A stretch of DNA of 64,000 nucleotides. It comes from Acorus gramineus. Lineage: Eukaryota; Streptophyta; Magnoliopsida; Acorales; Acoraceae. The translations under genes and the position numbers were made by a program. Numbering within the stretch: position 1 is the first letter of the stretch; each line of letters starts with the position of its first letter. Of this stretch, positions 46,795 to 59,300 are shown piece by piece. The notes beneath the pieces are model-generated. The model made no database searches, was not told the origin of the DNA, and was given only the letters and a program-made list of their open reading frames with translations. The stretch is from the NCBI GenBank assembly GCA_030737835.1, contig JAUJYN010000031.1, positions 930,001 to 994,000 on the forward strand. The letters are read 5' to 3'.

Positions 46795-49700
46795 GTGTCA
46801 CTTTTAACCTGCTGGTAACCGTTGGAGCGTTCTGGCGGTTTTTCGTTTTTTTCGGTTTTCGATCGGAACCGCTAATTTTTGGACTGTTAGCTATCGTCCT
46901 GAGTTAGAGGACTCCGATTGAAAATCCGACTGCATATTTGGTGTCCTGGTGCCATTTTAGGCCTCTCACGAAAATTTCATCGAATTCCGGTAACGTTTTC
47001 GAAATTTCACAGTTCCGGGGCGTATCCGGGTTTTTAAGTCACTTGATATATATAGTGAGATCTAAAAATATCTTGGCACTATTCATCATCTCCTTCCTTG
47101 AGCTCCCTCTCTCCTCTTCTCCATTTTTCTCACTTTTGAGCCCCCTAGACCCCTCAAAGCTTAAAACCCAAAACCTAGGAAGTGTAGATCGGGTCCCGAT
47201 CTACACCCCGGTGGTTTCAAATCCCCATTCCGACGAGATTTGCCCCTCCGTCCCCCCTCTCTTCTTCCCTGATTTGAGCCATTTTGGTGGTGGAGGTAGA
47301 TCCGGGCGTTGGAAGCCTTTTGGGAGAGGTTTCGGTGCGCGGAGAGCAACCGGACTTCCCTTCCTCCCCTTGGTAAGCCTCTTTTTCCTCTCATTCTTGC
47401 TTAGATGTATGCTAGGAGGGTGGAAATGGGGTTGGGTGGCGGTCGGCGGCGGTGGGTGGCCGTCGGAGGGCTGTGGGAGGTAGTTGGAGGCTGTGGTGGT
47501 GGTCGGAGGTGGGTGGAAGAGGAGCTCGGGCTGGCAGGCTTGCAGCTCGGGCTGGCAGGCTGCTGTCTCGGGTAGGGCAGTAGCGCAGGGTGGTGCAGGC
47601 GCAGTTGCTGGCGCGGGCGCGCGCGCGTGCGCGCGGGCGTGCACGCGTGCGTGCGCTCGGGCGGTACTGGGGGCCAGCAGGGCTGGGCGTGCGAGCGCTC
47701 GGCTGGCGCTGGGGGCCAGCAGGGCTGGGCGTGCGCGCTGGGCAGGCTGGCAGGGCTAGCTCGGGTAGGCTGGGAGCAAGTGCATTAGTTTGCCGGGCGC
47801 GCGAGCGCGTGCGCGTGCGCGCGGGTGCGCGCGCGGGCGTGCGCTCGGGGGGTGCAGGGAGATGCGTGCGGGTAGGCTAGCTGGGCTGTGCGCGGTGGCA
47901 GGCCGGGCGAGCAGGCAGGGCGCGCAGGCGAGCAGGGCAGGGGCGCTCGGGCATCAGGCGGGCAGTCCCCGGGCGTGCAGGCGAGCGGTGCTCGGGCCAC
48001 TCGGTGACGCGCGCAGGCAGGCAACGCGGGCAGCAGCGTGGGCAGGCTGGCAGGCGCACTGGGCGCGTGTTGCGCGGGCGTGCGCGTGGGCGCTGGGTGA
48101 GGGTCCCGGGTGCTGGGTGCAGAGCGCTGGGCGCTGGGTCGCGGGTACCGGGTGCTGGCCGAGGGTGCTGGGCGCTGGGCGCTGGGGCGCTGGGCGCTGG
48201 GCACCGCTGTGGGGCGTGCGCGCGGGGCGCTGGGCAGAGGCAGGCGTGCGTGCGGTGTGGGAGCTGGTGGTGCGCGCGGAGTGCGCGCGGGGCGGAGCAG
48301 GCGGTGCGCGCGGGGTGCGCGCGGGGCGTGCGGCGTGCTCGGGTGGTGCGCGGGGGCGCGCGAGGGTGCGCGCGGGCTGCTACGGCGGGGCGCAGTGGGC
48401 GCGGTGCACCGGGTGGCTCGGCTGCGGGTCCAGGGCAGCGGGCAGGGGCCCGGCGGCGCCTGGGTGCGCGGGCTGAGGCGCGGCGGCGCGCCCGGGACTC
48501 GGGTGGCCGTGCGGAAGGTTGCCGGTGGTGCGGGAGTGAGCCGGAGTGCTCGGGCTAGCGTGCGTGCGGGTCGTATGCACGTTTGCCCGAGTATTGGGGG
48601 TTTGTTTGTGGGTTTTGTCTGCTTTAGTGTATTTTGGGGTATTTTAGTGTGTCTATGGATTTTACTCACCGCATAAATGTCTGTCTTGCAGATCTTGACG
48701 GAGGTCGCGCGACGACCCGGATTTCGGTGAGTGGGACAATCCAACCCACTAGAGAGGTGTTGTACGCATTTGGGCGTATACCGACCTCTCCTGGGGCACC
48801 ATGGATGAATATTGACATGTTGTAATGCGTATATCATGCGAGCATGATTTAATTGTAGAATGCATGTTACCCTAGACTTTGCATGTTAGGGACTTGCACC
48901 CTTAGGATATGTGTATGGGCCGTGCACCATGTCCCCTGTTTCCATGCTAGGAAGCCCGACCGATGCATGTGCCCTACTAGTTTATTTATTAAATTAAATC
49001 TAGTAAATGTTAAATTGCATGTTATAGTGAATATTATAGGGGAGGGGCCTTGCGAGGACAGCGGTGAGACCCGGGTTAGGGTACACCGTGTTCCTTGTTT
49101 GGTTGTCGGGGTGCCCTATAACGGGAACTCACGCTGCCCTCCCGAGTTTCTTTCCCCCAATGATATTCCACCCTTTGTTATAACTGTTATGCATGTTCCC
49201 CGCATCTTAGTTATGCGCCCTGGTGGTGTTTTGAGGAATTCAGGATATTAGAGTTGTTAGGATGTGCTGTCAGCGGATCCGAGTGGATCATATGCGATGG
49301 ATAGGCTGTTCTGTTCCCTTCGTTGGATCTGTGTAGAGACTACCTCAGCGTTAGACAGGTTGTCCCGTGCAGGGGCTCCCAGTAGTAGGCGCCTCCTGAT
49401 TTGGTAGAAGGACTGTGCTGAACGTGGGAGTGGCCAAACGACCTACGGAGTGAGGAGAGACTATCGGTGGACCAAGGGTGACCAACAGCCTAGTCAGTCC
49501 CAAGAGCCTAGGTCACCTGTTGAGGGTGAGGGTATGGTGGGCCGGCGATGTGGCGACCCACTGGATTGTAAGTCCCAATATCCTTGGTCACCCCTTGTGG
49601 GGTGAGTGAGGGTGTAGCGGGTTGGCGGAAGCGACCCGCTGGTTCTGTGCAGTTAGTCCCAATATCCTTGGTCACCCATTGAGGGTGAGGGTGAGGGTGT

Positions 49701-50268
49701 AGTGGGTTGGCGGTAGCGACCTACTAGATTGCGGAGTTGTTATCATTTTATGGCTTGAGCAATATGATTGTGGATTATAAGGATTATCTGGTTGTGGTCA
49801 ATATTGTCTGTGATGCATGGGTTGTGCCGTTCACTGAGCGTGTGGCTCACCCCTCGCATAATATTTTCTCTTCAGTGTCATCTGAGTCGGATCTGGAGGA
49901 GGAGCTCCCCGAGGGATTTCATCAGTAGCGGAGTAGCGCCACGTCCCGCGAGTTTCAGAGGCTATCAGCATCCCTTGTGCCTGTATGTATTATTTTCCGT
50001 GCTTGGGCACGCGTTTGTGTTGTATTTGGATGTCTTGGTATGTATATTGGCTCTCACAGGACATGTGATTATGTATGGAGTCTGTAGTGTGTTTCGATTA
50101 CAGATTCAGTCTTTAGCTTCCGCATTTGGTGTATATATCATGTCAGCCCTGCTTTTGTTGTCTGTGTGTCATTCTGGTTGCTTGTGTATGATATATTATT
50201 GACCTCCTGTGTAGATTCTGATATTTTATATACACTTGCCGCGTCTCGGGGACGCCCGGGGCGTGACA
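46795..50268 (+). mobile_element. Solo LTR H
   Basis: 3,474 bp, TGTTATATATG..GGGGCGTGACA, duplication AAGTT (46,790-46,794; 50,269-50,273), inserted in the Mutator-like element. The largest CpG-rich block (~47,580-48,580) follows donor TTG|GTAAGC near 47,371. Acceptor TTGCAG at 48,691; the candidate micro-exon here is 35 nt (one base lost). Three G-rich repeat units lie at ~49,495-49,735; acceptor CTTCAG near 49,875. Confidence 0.92.
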
Positions 50269-50360
50269 AAGTTTAAGTGTGGGCAGACATAAAATATATG
50301 ATGTGGTTGAATTCACTGCATTACAGAACCTCACAATTCAATTTTTATACCTGCAGGGTT

Positions 50361-50640
50361 CGACACTGATATTGTCGACCTGTTTCTTCTACGTCGATAG
50401 TTGGGGTGTCGAACCTAGCAACCACTATACAGGGTACTTCATATGAAATCTTCAATATCGACCGTTGTAGTGAACACCGACACTACTGATGTCGACAAAC
50501 GTAAACTATTGAACTACCTCCAATCGACAATCTATGTGTCGATGTATATTGTAACCTCTGACACTGAGGTTGTCGACCGAAGTTGATCAAATATGTTTGG
50601 TTACAAGTATTTGTTCAACAACACCAATGTTGATGAATAA
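50361..50640. repeat. Subterminal GTCGAC-containing repeats of the Mutator-like element
   Basis: CGACACTGATATTGTCGACC (50,361), CGACACTACTGATGTCGAC (50,478), TGACACTGAGGTTGTCGACC (50,559) and a weaker CAACACCAATGTTGATGA (50,620) are spaced 60-120 bp apart in the right subterminal region. Such clustered motifs are typical transposase-binding sites in other families; that role here is inference. Confidence 0.6.
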
Positions 50641-50867
50641 GAGATACTTCGACAAAACGTTGGTCGATGTGAGGGACAATAGGTTTTGAGAGGGGGTGGG
50701 GTTTTGATTACCAATAGATTTTGGGAGTGGGGAAAGGTAGGGGTGGGTTAGGTTCTTTTGGGGTCAGATGGGATGGGGTGGTGTTGTTTCCATTTGGAAA
50801 CATAAAAACAAATTTTTAAAGGGGTGGTAATAACCAATGGGGTGGTAATAACCACCCCATTTAAGTT

Positions 50868-51480
50868 TGGGGTGCATGTTTTATATTTTGGGTTTTACAT
50901 TTGCTTTTGGATTGTTATGTGGTTTTTGGGTTTGGATCATATTTCAAATTTATGTTATTCAACCTATATGGCTTTGGTGCTGCCATATTTAAGCCAAGAA
51001 GACAAAAAAAAAAATTAGAGCATTTGACCATGTTCATTGATTTGATATTGAATAGCCCAGGGTTTATCTATTTTTGCTCCTTTGGAAACTCTGCAATTCA
51101 TCATCAAATCTCAAATGGTTTTACCAATACGGTTTGGATTTGGACATTTTTGGGGTTTAGGAGAAAAAAAGGTATTAGGTTTGGTAAGATTTGAGTTTGG
51201 GATGTATGTTTATTTGCTTTGTATTTTTTCATGTGGTTCTAGGGTTTGGATTTGGACATTTTTAGGGTTCAGGAAAAAAAAGATATTAGGTTTGGCAATT
51301 GGATTTGTACATTTTTGGGGTTCAGGAAAAAAAAAGTATTAGGTTTGGCAAGATTTGAGTTTAGAGTGCATGTATTTTGAGGTTTTCTGGGTTTTATTTT
51401 TTAATTTTTTTGGGTTTTTACATTTTCTTTTGGATTGCTCTTTGATTTTTTGGTTTTGGATCATATTTAAAATTTCTGTT
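50868..51480. repeat. Minisatellite, right block
   Basis: The same units as 24,436-24,784, in the same orientation (GGTATTAGGTTTGG near 51,169, 51,281 and 51,336). This confirms that 24,794-50,858 is an insertion into one array. Confidence 0.8.
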
Positions 51481-53133
51481 TGTCACGCCCCAGGGCGGCC
51501 GTCCCCGGGACGCGGCAAGTGTATATATGATATCAGTAACAGGAATTCAATAATATACTCATACGACAGCTAAAATGACAACACAGATAAAAGCAGGGCT
51601 GACATAATATATACACCAAATGCGGAAGCTAAAAGACTGAATCTGTAATCAAAACATACTACAGACTCGATACATAATCATATGTCCTGTGAGAGCCAAC
51701 ATGCCCATATACACATAAATACAATCCATACAAAATCCAAACTAGGTGCCCAAGCACAGAAATATATACATACAACAAGAGAAGGGTGCTGATGGCCTCA
51801 AGACTCGAGGGACGTGGCGCTAACTCCGCTACTGGTGTAGTCGCTCGGGAAGCTCCTCCTTCAAGTCCTCCTCAGTGATCACTGAAAAAGATATTATGCG
51901 AGGGGTGAGCCACACGCTCAGTGAATAGCACAACCCATGCATACAGTTCATATTAACCATATTTAATCAAGTCATAAGCCCCAAAGCGGCATAAACAACA
52001 CAAATCCGGGGGTTCGTCACATCGCCGAACCCCATACCCTCACCCTCACCCTCACCCTCAATAGGTGACCAAGGATGTTGGGACTTAACAGGTTGATAAT
52101 CATCCTCACACAATCCAGTGGGTCGCCGCATCGCCGGCCCACCATACCCTCACCCTCACCTCTCAACAGGTGACCTAGGCTCTTGGGACTGACTAGGCTG
52201 TTGGTCACCCTTGGTCCACCGATAGTCTCTCCTCACTCCGTAGGTCGTTTGGCCACTCCCATGTTCAGCACAGTCCTTCTATCAAATCAGGAGGCACCTA
52301 CTCGTGGGAGCCCCTGCACGGGACAACCTTTCCAACGCCGAGGTAGTCTCTACACGGATCCAACGAAGGGAACAGAACAGCCTATCCATCGCATATGATC
52401 CACTCGGATCCGCTGACAGCACATCTCTACAACTCTAATGTCTTGAATTCCTCATAATTCCACCAGCGCGCATAACCAGGATGCGGGGAAAATAAATAGA
52501 ACATAAATGGGGAAAAGAGACCTTGGGAGGGTAACCTGAGGTCCCGATGTAGGACATCCGACAACCAAACGAGGAACACGGAGTACCCTAACCCGGGTCT
52601 CAATGTTAACCTCGCAAGGCCCCCTTATATTCCCCAAGGCATGCTAACAATATTAAAGCTTGCATTTAATTAAATAAATCAAACTAATAGGACGCATGCT
52701 CAGGTCGGGCTTTCCTAGCATGATAGCGGGTGACAGGATGCACGGCTCATGCACAAATCCTAAGGGTGCAAGTCCCTAACATACAAGTCTAGGGTGGCAT
52801 GCATTCTACACACACATCATGCTTACATGGATTATAACAAAGCAGTTAATACTAACTATGTGCCCCAGGGGAGGACGGTACACGCCCAAATGCATGTAGC
52901 GCCTCCCAAACTGGGTTGGGTTGTCCCACTCACCGGAAATCGGGTCGACGCGCGACCGTCTGTCGAGATCTGCAAGACAGGGTATTAACTGGTGAGTATA
53001 AATCCACAAATACCCAAAATACACAATTAAATACCCAAAACCCACAAACAAACACCCAACACTCGGGCAAACGTGCATACGACCCACACGCACGCTAGCC
53101 CGAGCACCCCGGTAACCACCCGCACCCCCGGCA
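51481..53133 (-). mobile_element. Truncated reverse LTR copy I
   Basis: Starts with the intact complement of the LTR 3' end (TGTCACGCCCCAGGG) and runs through the G-rich repeat region and micro-exon (near 52,930-52,970) to the edge of the CpG-rich block. It then switches abruptly at ~53,133 to the J sequence. It is closest by eye to C and H. No target duplication can be assigned because the 5' end is missing. Confidence 0.82.
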
Positions 53134-56100
53134 CATGAAACTTGTAGATAATCTTCTTGGCTTTCCAATGGATTTTGAATTGTATAATTCTGAGCTAGAT
53201 TGTGGAAGTTATGACGGTTTGAGTCGAGGCTACATAGAATTTTAAAGGAGGGTACCTTGGTAATTTGGCCGGATTTCATAATTCCATTTAATTGAATGGG
53301 TTAAGTCGGTTGTGTATATGGCGTGTGAGAGAGAGAGAGTCGCCTGAGACTCATTTTCAAGGGAAAATAAAAAGGGGGAAATCAAGGAAAATTTGGAAAA
53401 AAATTAGAAAAAGCTTTGTGGAGTATTTTTTTGTGCTGCATTGGGTAAAGATTCTTGTTCTTGTCATCGTTATTCTGCATAGAGGGTTGTTGTATTTCAG
53501 TTTTGAATTGAATTTGTGATTTGGGGCTTAATACAAATGTATTTTTGAGGGGTGATTTTACTATATCATAGTGGGGATATCATATTGTCTTGGTGGATCA
53601 TTGTTGAAGTGGTGAGAAGATTGTTTATGTATGTGGGGTAACTTGTGTATGTTTATTTTATGTTGCTCACCCTTACTAACCCTTCCTCCCTCTCTATTTT
53701 TTCTCTCCATTGTGTGGACCAGCAGTGGTTGGGTTGAGGAAGAGGTGATGATAGTGTTGGGAGGTTTGTGATGTGCTTAGAGAGGTAAGGCAGATTTCTG
53801 TCTTGAGAAGGTACTTGTGAATGTGATACCTAGAGACATAATCTGAGGATTGTGTCCGCATATGGTATGATCACCTATGTGTCTAGATCTTATATGTGAA
53901 ATTTGGTGTCATAATATTACTTGTGCTGTAAATTATAAGCTGTTTTGTAAGGACTGTCCATATTCGAGTGGGAATTGAATATTTTATTTGAGGAATTTAG
54001 AGATTAAATTAGATTATGATCTCTTAATGGATTGTGATCCCAGCATGTCAATTAGTGTGTATGATTTATTTCAGAATTATTGGATGACTATTTAGTGCTG
54101 TGGAGATCAAAGAGTAGGGTTGTTTGCTGCCCAGATTTATATAGTTGCTGTCCAGATTTGTTTGTTGTGAAGATGTGATGTTTTCTTGCTGATTTATAGG
54201 TGATTTAATTGAATGATAACCTATGGATGAATGGCTTTTGATGGTGTAGAATAATTGGTTTGATATTTGGAGGCATATGGTATATTTTGCATTTGTTGGC
54301 TAGGATCTTAAGATATGTTCTGTATTATTTCTTTAATGTATGGATGCTTTATTTCTTGGCTGAGTTGAGGATGTTTGTCTATCAGAGGGGTCTCCTTAAT
54401 GTGATCTTGTGTCTAAGCTTGTGGTGGGAATGGCTATACTCCCACGAATCCAGTAGCGATCATGCTACCGTTGGACTATCTGAGGTATGTGATTCACTCG
54501 TATCAGTGAGTGGATTTAACTTGGCATTCTGATAGTATAGTTCCATGCTAAATCATGTCTATGGTATCTTTGATCTTAATCTAGTATGCATGACTATGGT
54601 GGCATCCATAAATGATAATATGACATGATTAAGTAGATTATAATTGAAGTTCATGTTTATCTTGCTATATATAATTAACTTGGAATATGTAATTAAATGG
54701 ACGATTTAATATTATCATCCTGAATGCATGATCATGATCTATTACTTTATCAATTGCATTTTATGTTCTGGTATCAGCATGCTTTATAGATCTTTGTCTC
54801 ATGATCTGGTTAAAGCCATCGCTAGGGATAGGGGGGGGTCTGATCGTATGGGGTCAGAATCCTGTTGCTCGTTGTGGTTTACCTCGTAAGTCCTTGACCA
54901 GTCTTTGTCGAGCCTATTCGAGGTGGGCTAATTATGATATTTTGTGTGAGTTATGAGTGCGAACCTGCAGTTGAGGTGAGGGTAAACTTTGGGTGTCCTT
55001 CACGAGGGAACGTTTTCGAGGTTCATCCTTGACGCCCACGATATCTAATACTTCAAATCGGCTACACGTCAGAGTGGTTGGATGACAGAGAGCCTAGCTA
55101 AGACACTAGGTTTAATAGTTCAGTTTGCATTGTGATGCTTCGTGTGTGTTAAGAGTGCGCACCTGCTGTTAAGGTGAGGGTAAACTTTGGGTGTTCTTCA
55201 CGAGGGAGCATTTTCGAGGTTCATCCTTGACGCCCACGGTATCCGATACATAATATCGGCTACACGTCAGAGTGGTTGGATGATAGAGAGCCTAGCCAAG
55301 ACATTGGGTTTAACAGTTTAATTTGCATTGTGATGCTTCGTGTGTGTTAAGAGTGCGCACCTGCTGTTGAGGTGAGGGTAAACTCTGGGTATCCTTCACT
55401 AGGGAGCGTTTTTTGAGGTTCATCATTGACGTCCACGGTATCCGATACTTCAAATCGGCTACGCGTAAGAGTGGTTGGATGACGGAGAGCCTTAGCCAAG
55501 ATACTGGGTTTTTTTACCCTGTTCGCAAAGTGATGGTACCTAAGGCGGGGTCCATTGATGTGGTTGGTGATGCAGTCGGGCTTTGGTGGATTTAACGGGT
55601 GGAGTGGTACTCCCTGTGTTGGCCGAGCAGATGCATTTGCAGAAATGGATCGCTTAAGAGAAGTCACTGCGCGACAGGAGGAACTGTGAGGCATTTGTGT
55701 GTAGTGGCATTTTAGTCACTAGTATATACACATATATATAGCGTTGCTAACATGGGATGGATCCCTTGTGGTATGGGACGCAGACGGATCTGTCTTTATG
55801 TTAGGGACATAATAAGGTAAGTGTGAGTTGGCCTCCTGTGGTATGGGACGCATGCTGGTCGACTTATACTTGATAGTCATTTATGTATATTTTATGGATG
55901 TATTGGGAATTGTACTGTGAGTTGCCGTGTGGTTAGGTTCATTCACTAGGCCTTTACCGACTTACACCCTATTTTTATGGGTTTCATCTAGGTGTTTCGC
56001 AGGATTGGTGAGTTGGGCGTTGTTGAAGGTTTTGTGCACCTCTCAGTGATTTGGTGAGCCTGTAAGCTTCCTGTTGTTTTTCGTACCAGGTGTTTTGTTA

Positions 56101-56323
56101 TTATTAGTATGTATCTTGCTGTATTTGTAATTATGACTTATGTTCACACGGGACAGTGATTGTGTATTCTTCTGAGGGCCACTATTATTTGTTCCATAGC
56201 CTTGTACTGTTCATTTATTTATTAATATACTCTTCCGCTATCGTCTATTTGCTTCAATCATTTATTCTTTATGATTTGTTCTGATTATGATATACTTGGG
56301 GATGGCCGCTCTTGGTGCGTGAC
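53134..56323 (+). mobile_element. LTR-like element J, third type, 5'-truncated
   Basis: The first ~100 bp (CATGAAACTTGTAGATAATC..) aligns with position ~320 of the D-type LTR, and its far end, GGGGATGGCCGCTCTTGGTGCGTGAC, shown only by GATGGCCGCTC and GGTGCGTGAC, resembles the LTR terminus. The last bases (to 62,058) were separated by insertion K. Between these ends the sequence differs from the other LTRs and includes a 198-bp tandem repeat. It is interpreted as a diverged LTR of the same broad family. Confidence 0.6.
54945..55540 (+). repeat. 198-bp tandem repeat, three copies, in J
   Basis: GAGTGCGMACCTGC words at 54,955, 55,153 and 55,351 mark a 198-bp period. Each unit carries GAGGTGAGGGTAAAC, CACGAGGGAGC-like, GAGGTTCATC, ACGCCCACGGTATC and AGAGTGGTTGGATGA. 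The third copy decays after ~55,505. Confidence 0.9.
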
Positions 56324-59300
56324 TGTTGTGCCTGTGTCATTTTGGAGCGCTCTGTTTGAAAATTGGGGTACATAATTTTTCCTTATAAGTTATGTATTCC
56401 TGATTTGGTATTTGGATTTGATTTAGTTAAAATCCAAGATGAAGAGGTTTAAATATGAGTTTACTATGAGATGTCCAGTTTTGAGTTAGCTTTCGCACAG
56501 AAGTGGAATTAGATCAACTGGATTCTTGTAGTAAAAGTTATGGGTATTTTTCCAAGTATACCCCGGGGATGGAAATTCTGGCAGCAGCCCTGCTCGATGT
56601 TTAGCTCTAATTTCGGAATAGCTGGAGGGATTATTTGATATTGTCATAAACATGAAAGTTGTAGATAATCTTCTTAGCTTTCCATCGGTCTTGGAATCAA
56701 GCAATTCGGAGCTGTATCGGGGAAGTTATAGCTGTTCCAGTGAAGCTTGCGCAGAATTTCTAGTCGAAGGGCAACCTAGTCTTTCCCCCTTAAGATATTT
56801 TGATAAATATCTCCTCTCTCTCTCTTCCACTCTCATTCCCCTCGTCGACCAGCATTTTGGTCCCTCTCCCTCCCACACAAAGCCCCCCATGTGTTTGTGT
56901 TTTTGCCTAAGAGAGATGGTGAAGGAGGTGGTGCTTGTGCAAGAGGGTTGTGTTGTGTTGTGTGTTGTGTTTGTGTCACGCCCCAGGGCGGCCATCCCCG
57001 GATCGCGGCAAGTGTATACAAGATATCAGCAGTCTAAACAGGGAATCAATAAATCACTCTAAACAACAACTAAAATGACAACAACACAGATGAAAGCAAG
57101 GCTGACATAATATATACACAGATAGCGGAAGCTAAAAGACTGAGTCTGTAATCCCAAAAACATACTACAGGCTCGATACAAATCATATGTCCTGTGAGAG
57201 CCAATATATACACATACATCCAAATAATACACAACTGGGTGCCCAAGCACGGAAATATATACATACAATCAAAAGGAAGGATGCTGATGGCCTCAGAAAC
57301 TCGCGGGACGTAGCGCTACTCCGCTACTGGTGTTGTCGCTCAGGGAGCTCCTCCTTCAAGTCCTCCTCAGTAATCACTGGAAAAACAATTATGCGAGGGG
57401 TGAGCCACACGCTCAGTGAACAGCACAACCCATGCATCACAGCTATATTAACCACAATTAATCAACAACCAGCCTCAAAGTGGCATAACAACATAAATCC
57501 AGTGGTTCGTACATCGCCGAACCACCACACCCTCACCCTCACCCCTCAATAGGTGACATAGGATATTGGGACTGATAATCATCCATACACATCTATACAC
57601 CCTCACCCTCACCCCTCAATAGGTGACATAGGATATTGGGACTGATAACCATCCATACACATCCATACACATCCATACACCCTCACCCTCACCCCTCAAT
57701 AGGTGACATAGGATATTGGGACTGACTAGGCTGTTAATCATCCTTGGTCCACCGATAGCCTCTCCTCCACACCGTAGCTTGCCTGGTCTACTCCCACATT
57801 CAGTACAGTCCGAGTCCAAGATCAAGAGGTGCCTACTGATGGGAGCCCTCTGTCAGGATAGCCTGTCTAACGCTGAGGAGTCCCTACACGGATCCAACGA
57901 AGGGAAGAGAAACAGCCTACCCACACGCATATGATCCACTCGGATCCGCTGACAACACATCTCTACAACTCTAGTGTCTTGAATTCATCAGAATTCCTCC
58001 AGGGCGCATAACCAAGATGCGGGGAACATGCATTAATATAGACGGGAAAAGAAACCTTGGGAGAGCACCATGAGGTCCCGATATAGGACATCCCGACAAC
58101 CAAACAAGGAACACGGAGTACCCTAGCCCGGGTCTCGATGTTGACCTCGCAAGGCCCCTTAATATTCCCTAAGGCATGCTATAATATTACCAGTTGCATT
58201 TAATTTAACAAATTAAACTAATAGGAGCATACAAAGGCCGAGGCTTTCCTAGCATGATAACAAGGTGACAAGATGCATGGCTCTTACACAAATATACCCC
58301 ACACTCGGGCAAACGTGCATACGGCCCGTACGCATGCTAGCCCGAGCACCCCGGCACACTCCCGCACCCCGTGCAACCACCCGCACGGCCACCCGCCCCC
58401 GGATGCACCGCCGCGCCCCAGCCCGCGCACCCAGGTGCCCTGCCGAGCCCCTGCCTGCACGCCAGGACGCGCCGCCGAGCTCCCCGGGTGCACCGCGCCC
58501 TCACTGCCCCCCAGCACAGCCGCCCGCGCGCACACCGCACGCCCCGCGTCCAGCGCCTCACCCCGCGCGCACCACCGCTAGCCTCGCCGTGCGCGCACAC
58601 CCCGCGCGCACCACCGCTCGCCTCGCCGCGCACCCCGCGCGCACCACCGCTCGCATCACCCACTCGACCAGCACCCCCAGCGCCCAGCACGCCCAGCACG
58701 CCCGCGCCTGCGCAACCCGAGCGCACGCCCGCGGGCACGTCCACGCGCACGCGCGCGCGCGCCCTACCACTGCACGCCTGCTGCGCTGCCTGCTGCGCCT
58801 GTGCTACCATTCTACCCGGAACAGCTAACCACCCTGCCCGAGCACCTCTACCACCACCCACCAGCCACCAACGGCCTCCGGCCGCCCCCAACCACCTCCA
58901 ACAGCCACCAGCCGCCCTCCACACTCAATCACACCCTCCTAACATGTATCTAGACATGAAAAAGAGGGAAAGAGCCCTTACCCAAGGAAAGGAGAGGAAA
59001 GGAAGGGAACCGGAGGATCTTCATGCACCGAAACGCCTCCCAACGGATCTCCACCACCAAGACCTCCTCCTACCTCAAAAGCGGCTGAAAACAGGGGAGA
59101 ATAGAGGGGGTTAGAGGGGGCCAAACTTGTCGGAACTCGAATCCGAGAACACCGGGGGATAGATCGGGACCGGATCTAACCTTTCTATGTTTTGGGTTTT
59201 GAGTTTTGAGAACTCTTGGTGGCTCAAAACTAAGAAAAGGAGAGAGGGGGAGAGAGAAAATGAGTTTGAGAAGATGATGAATAGTGCATGGCAACATTTG

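Larger units (their letters stand above)
24794..50858. mobile_element. Mutator-like element split by three LTR insertions
   Basis: The ends are GGGGGCGGTTATTACCACCC (left) and inverse GGGGTGGTTATTACCACCCC (right), each with an internal palindrome GGTNATNACC. The 9-bp direct repeat ATTTAAGTT flanks it at 24,785-24,793 and 50,859-50,867; 9 bp is the Mutator class. Its own sequence is 24,794-25,649, 28,864-29,092, 46,688-46,794 and 50,274-50,858, about 1.78 kb in all. The rest is solo LTR C, element D and solo LTR H, each with its own 5-bp duplication. No transposase was recognised, so it was non-autonomous. The segment 24,900-25,310 is C/T-rich like a plant 5' UTR and could be captured host DNA. 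Confidence 0.85.

Noticed and set aside
47785..48837. 350-residue minus-strand open frame in LTR H
   Set aside because: Same compositional artefact. It crosses the acceptor and candidate micro-exon on the wrong strand and has no domain-like sequence.
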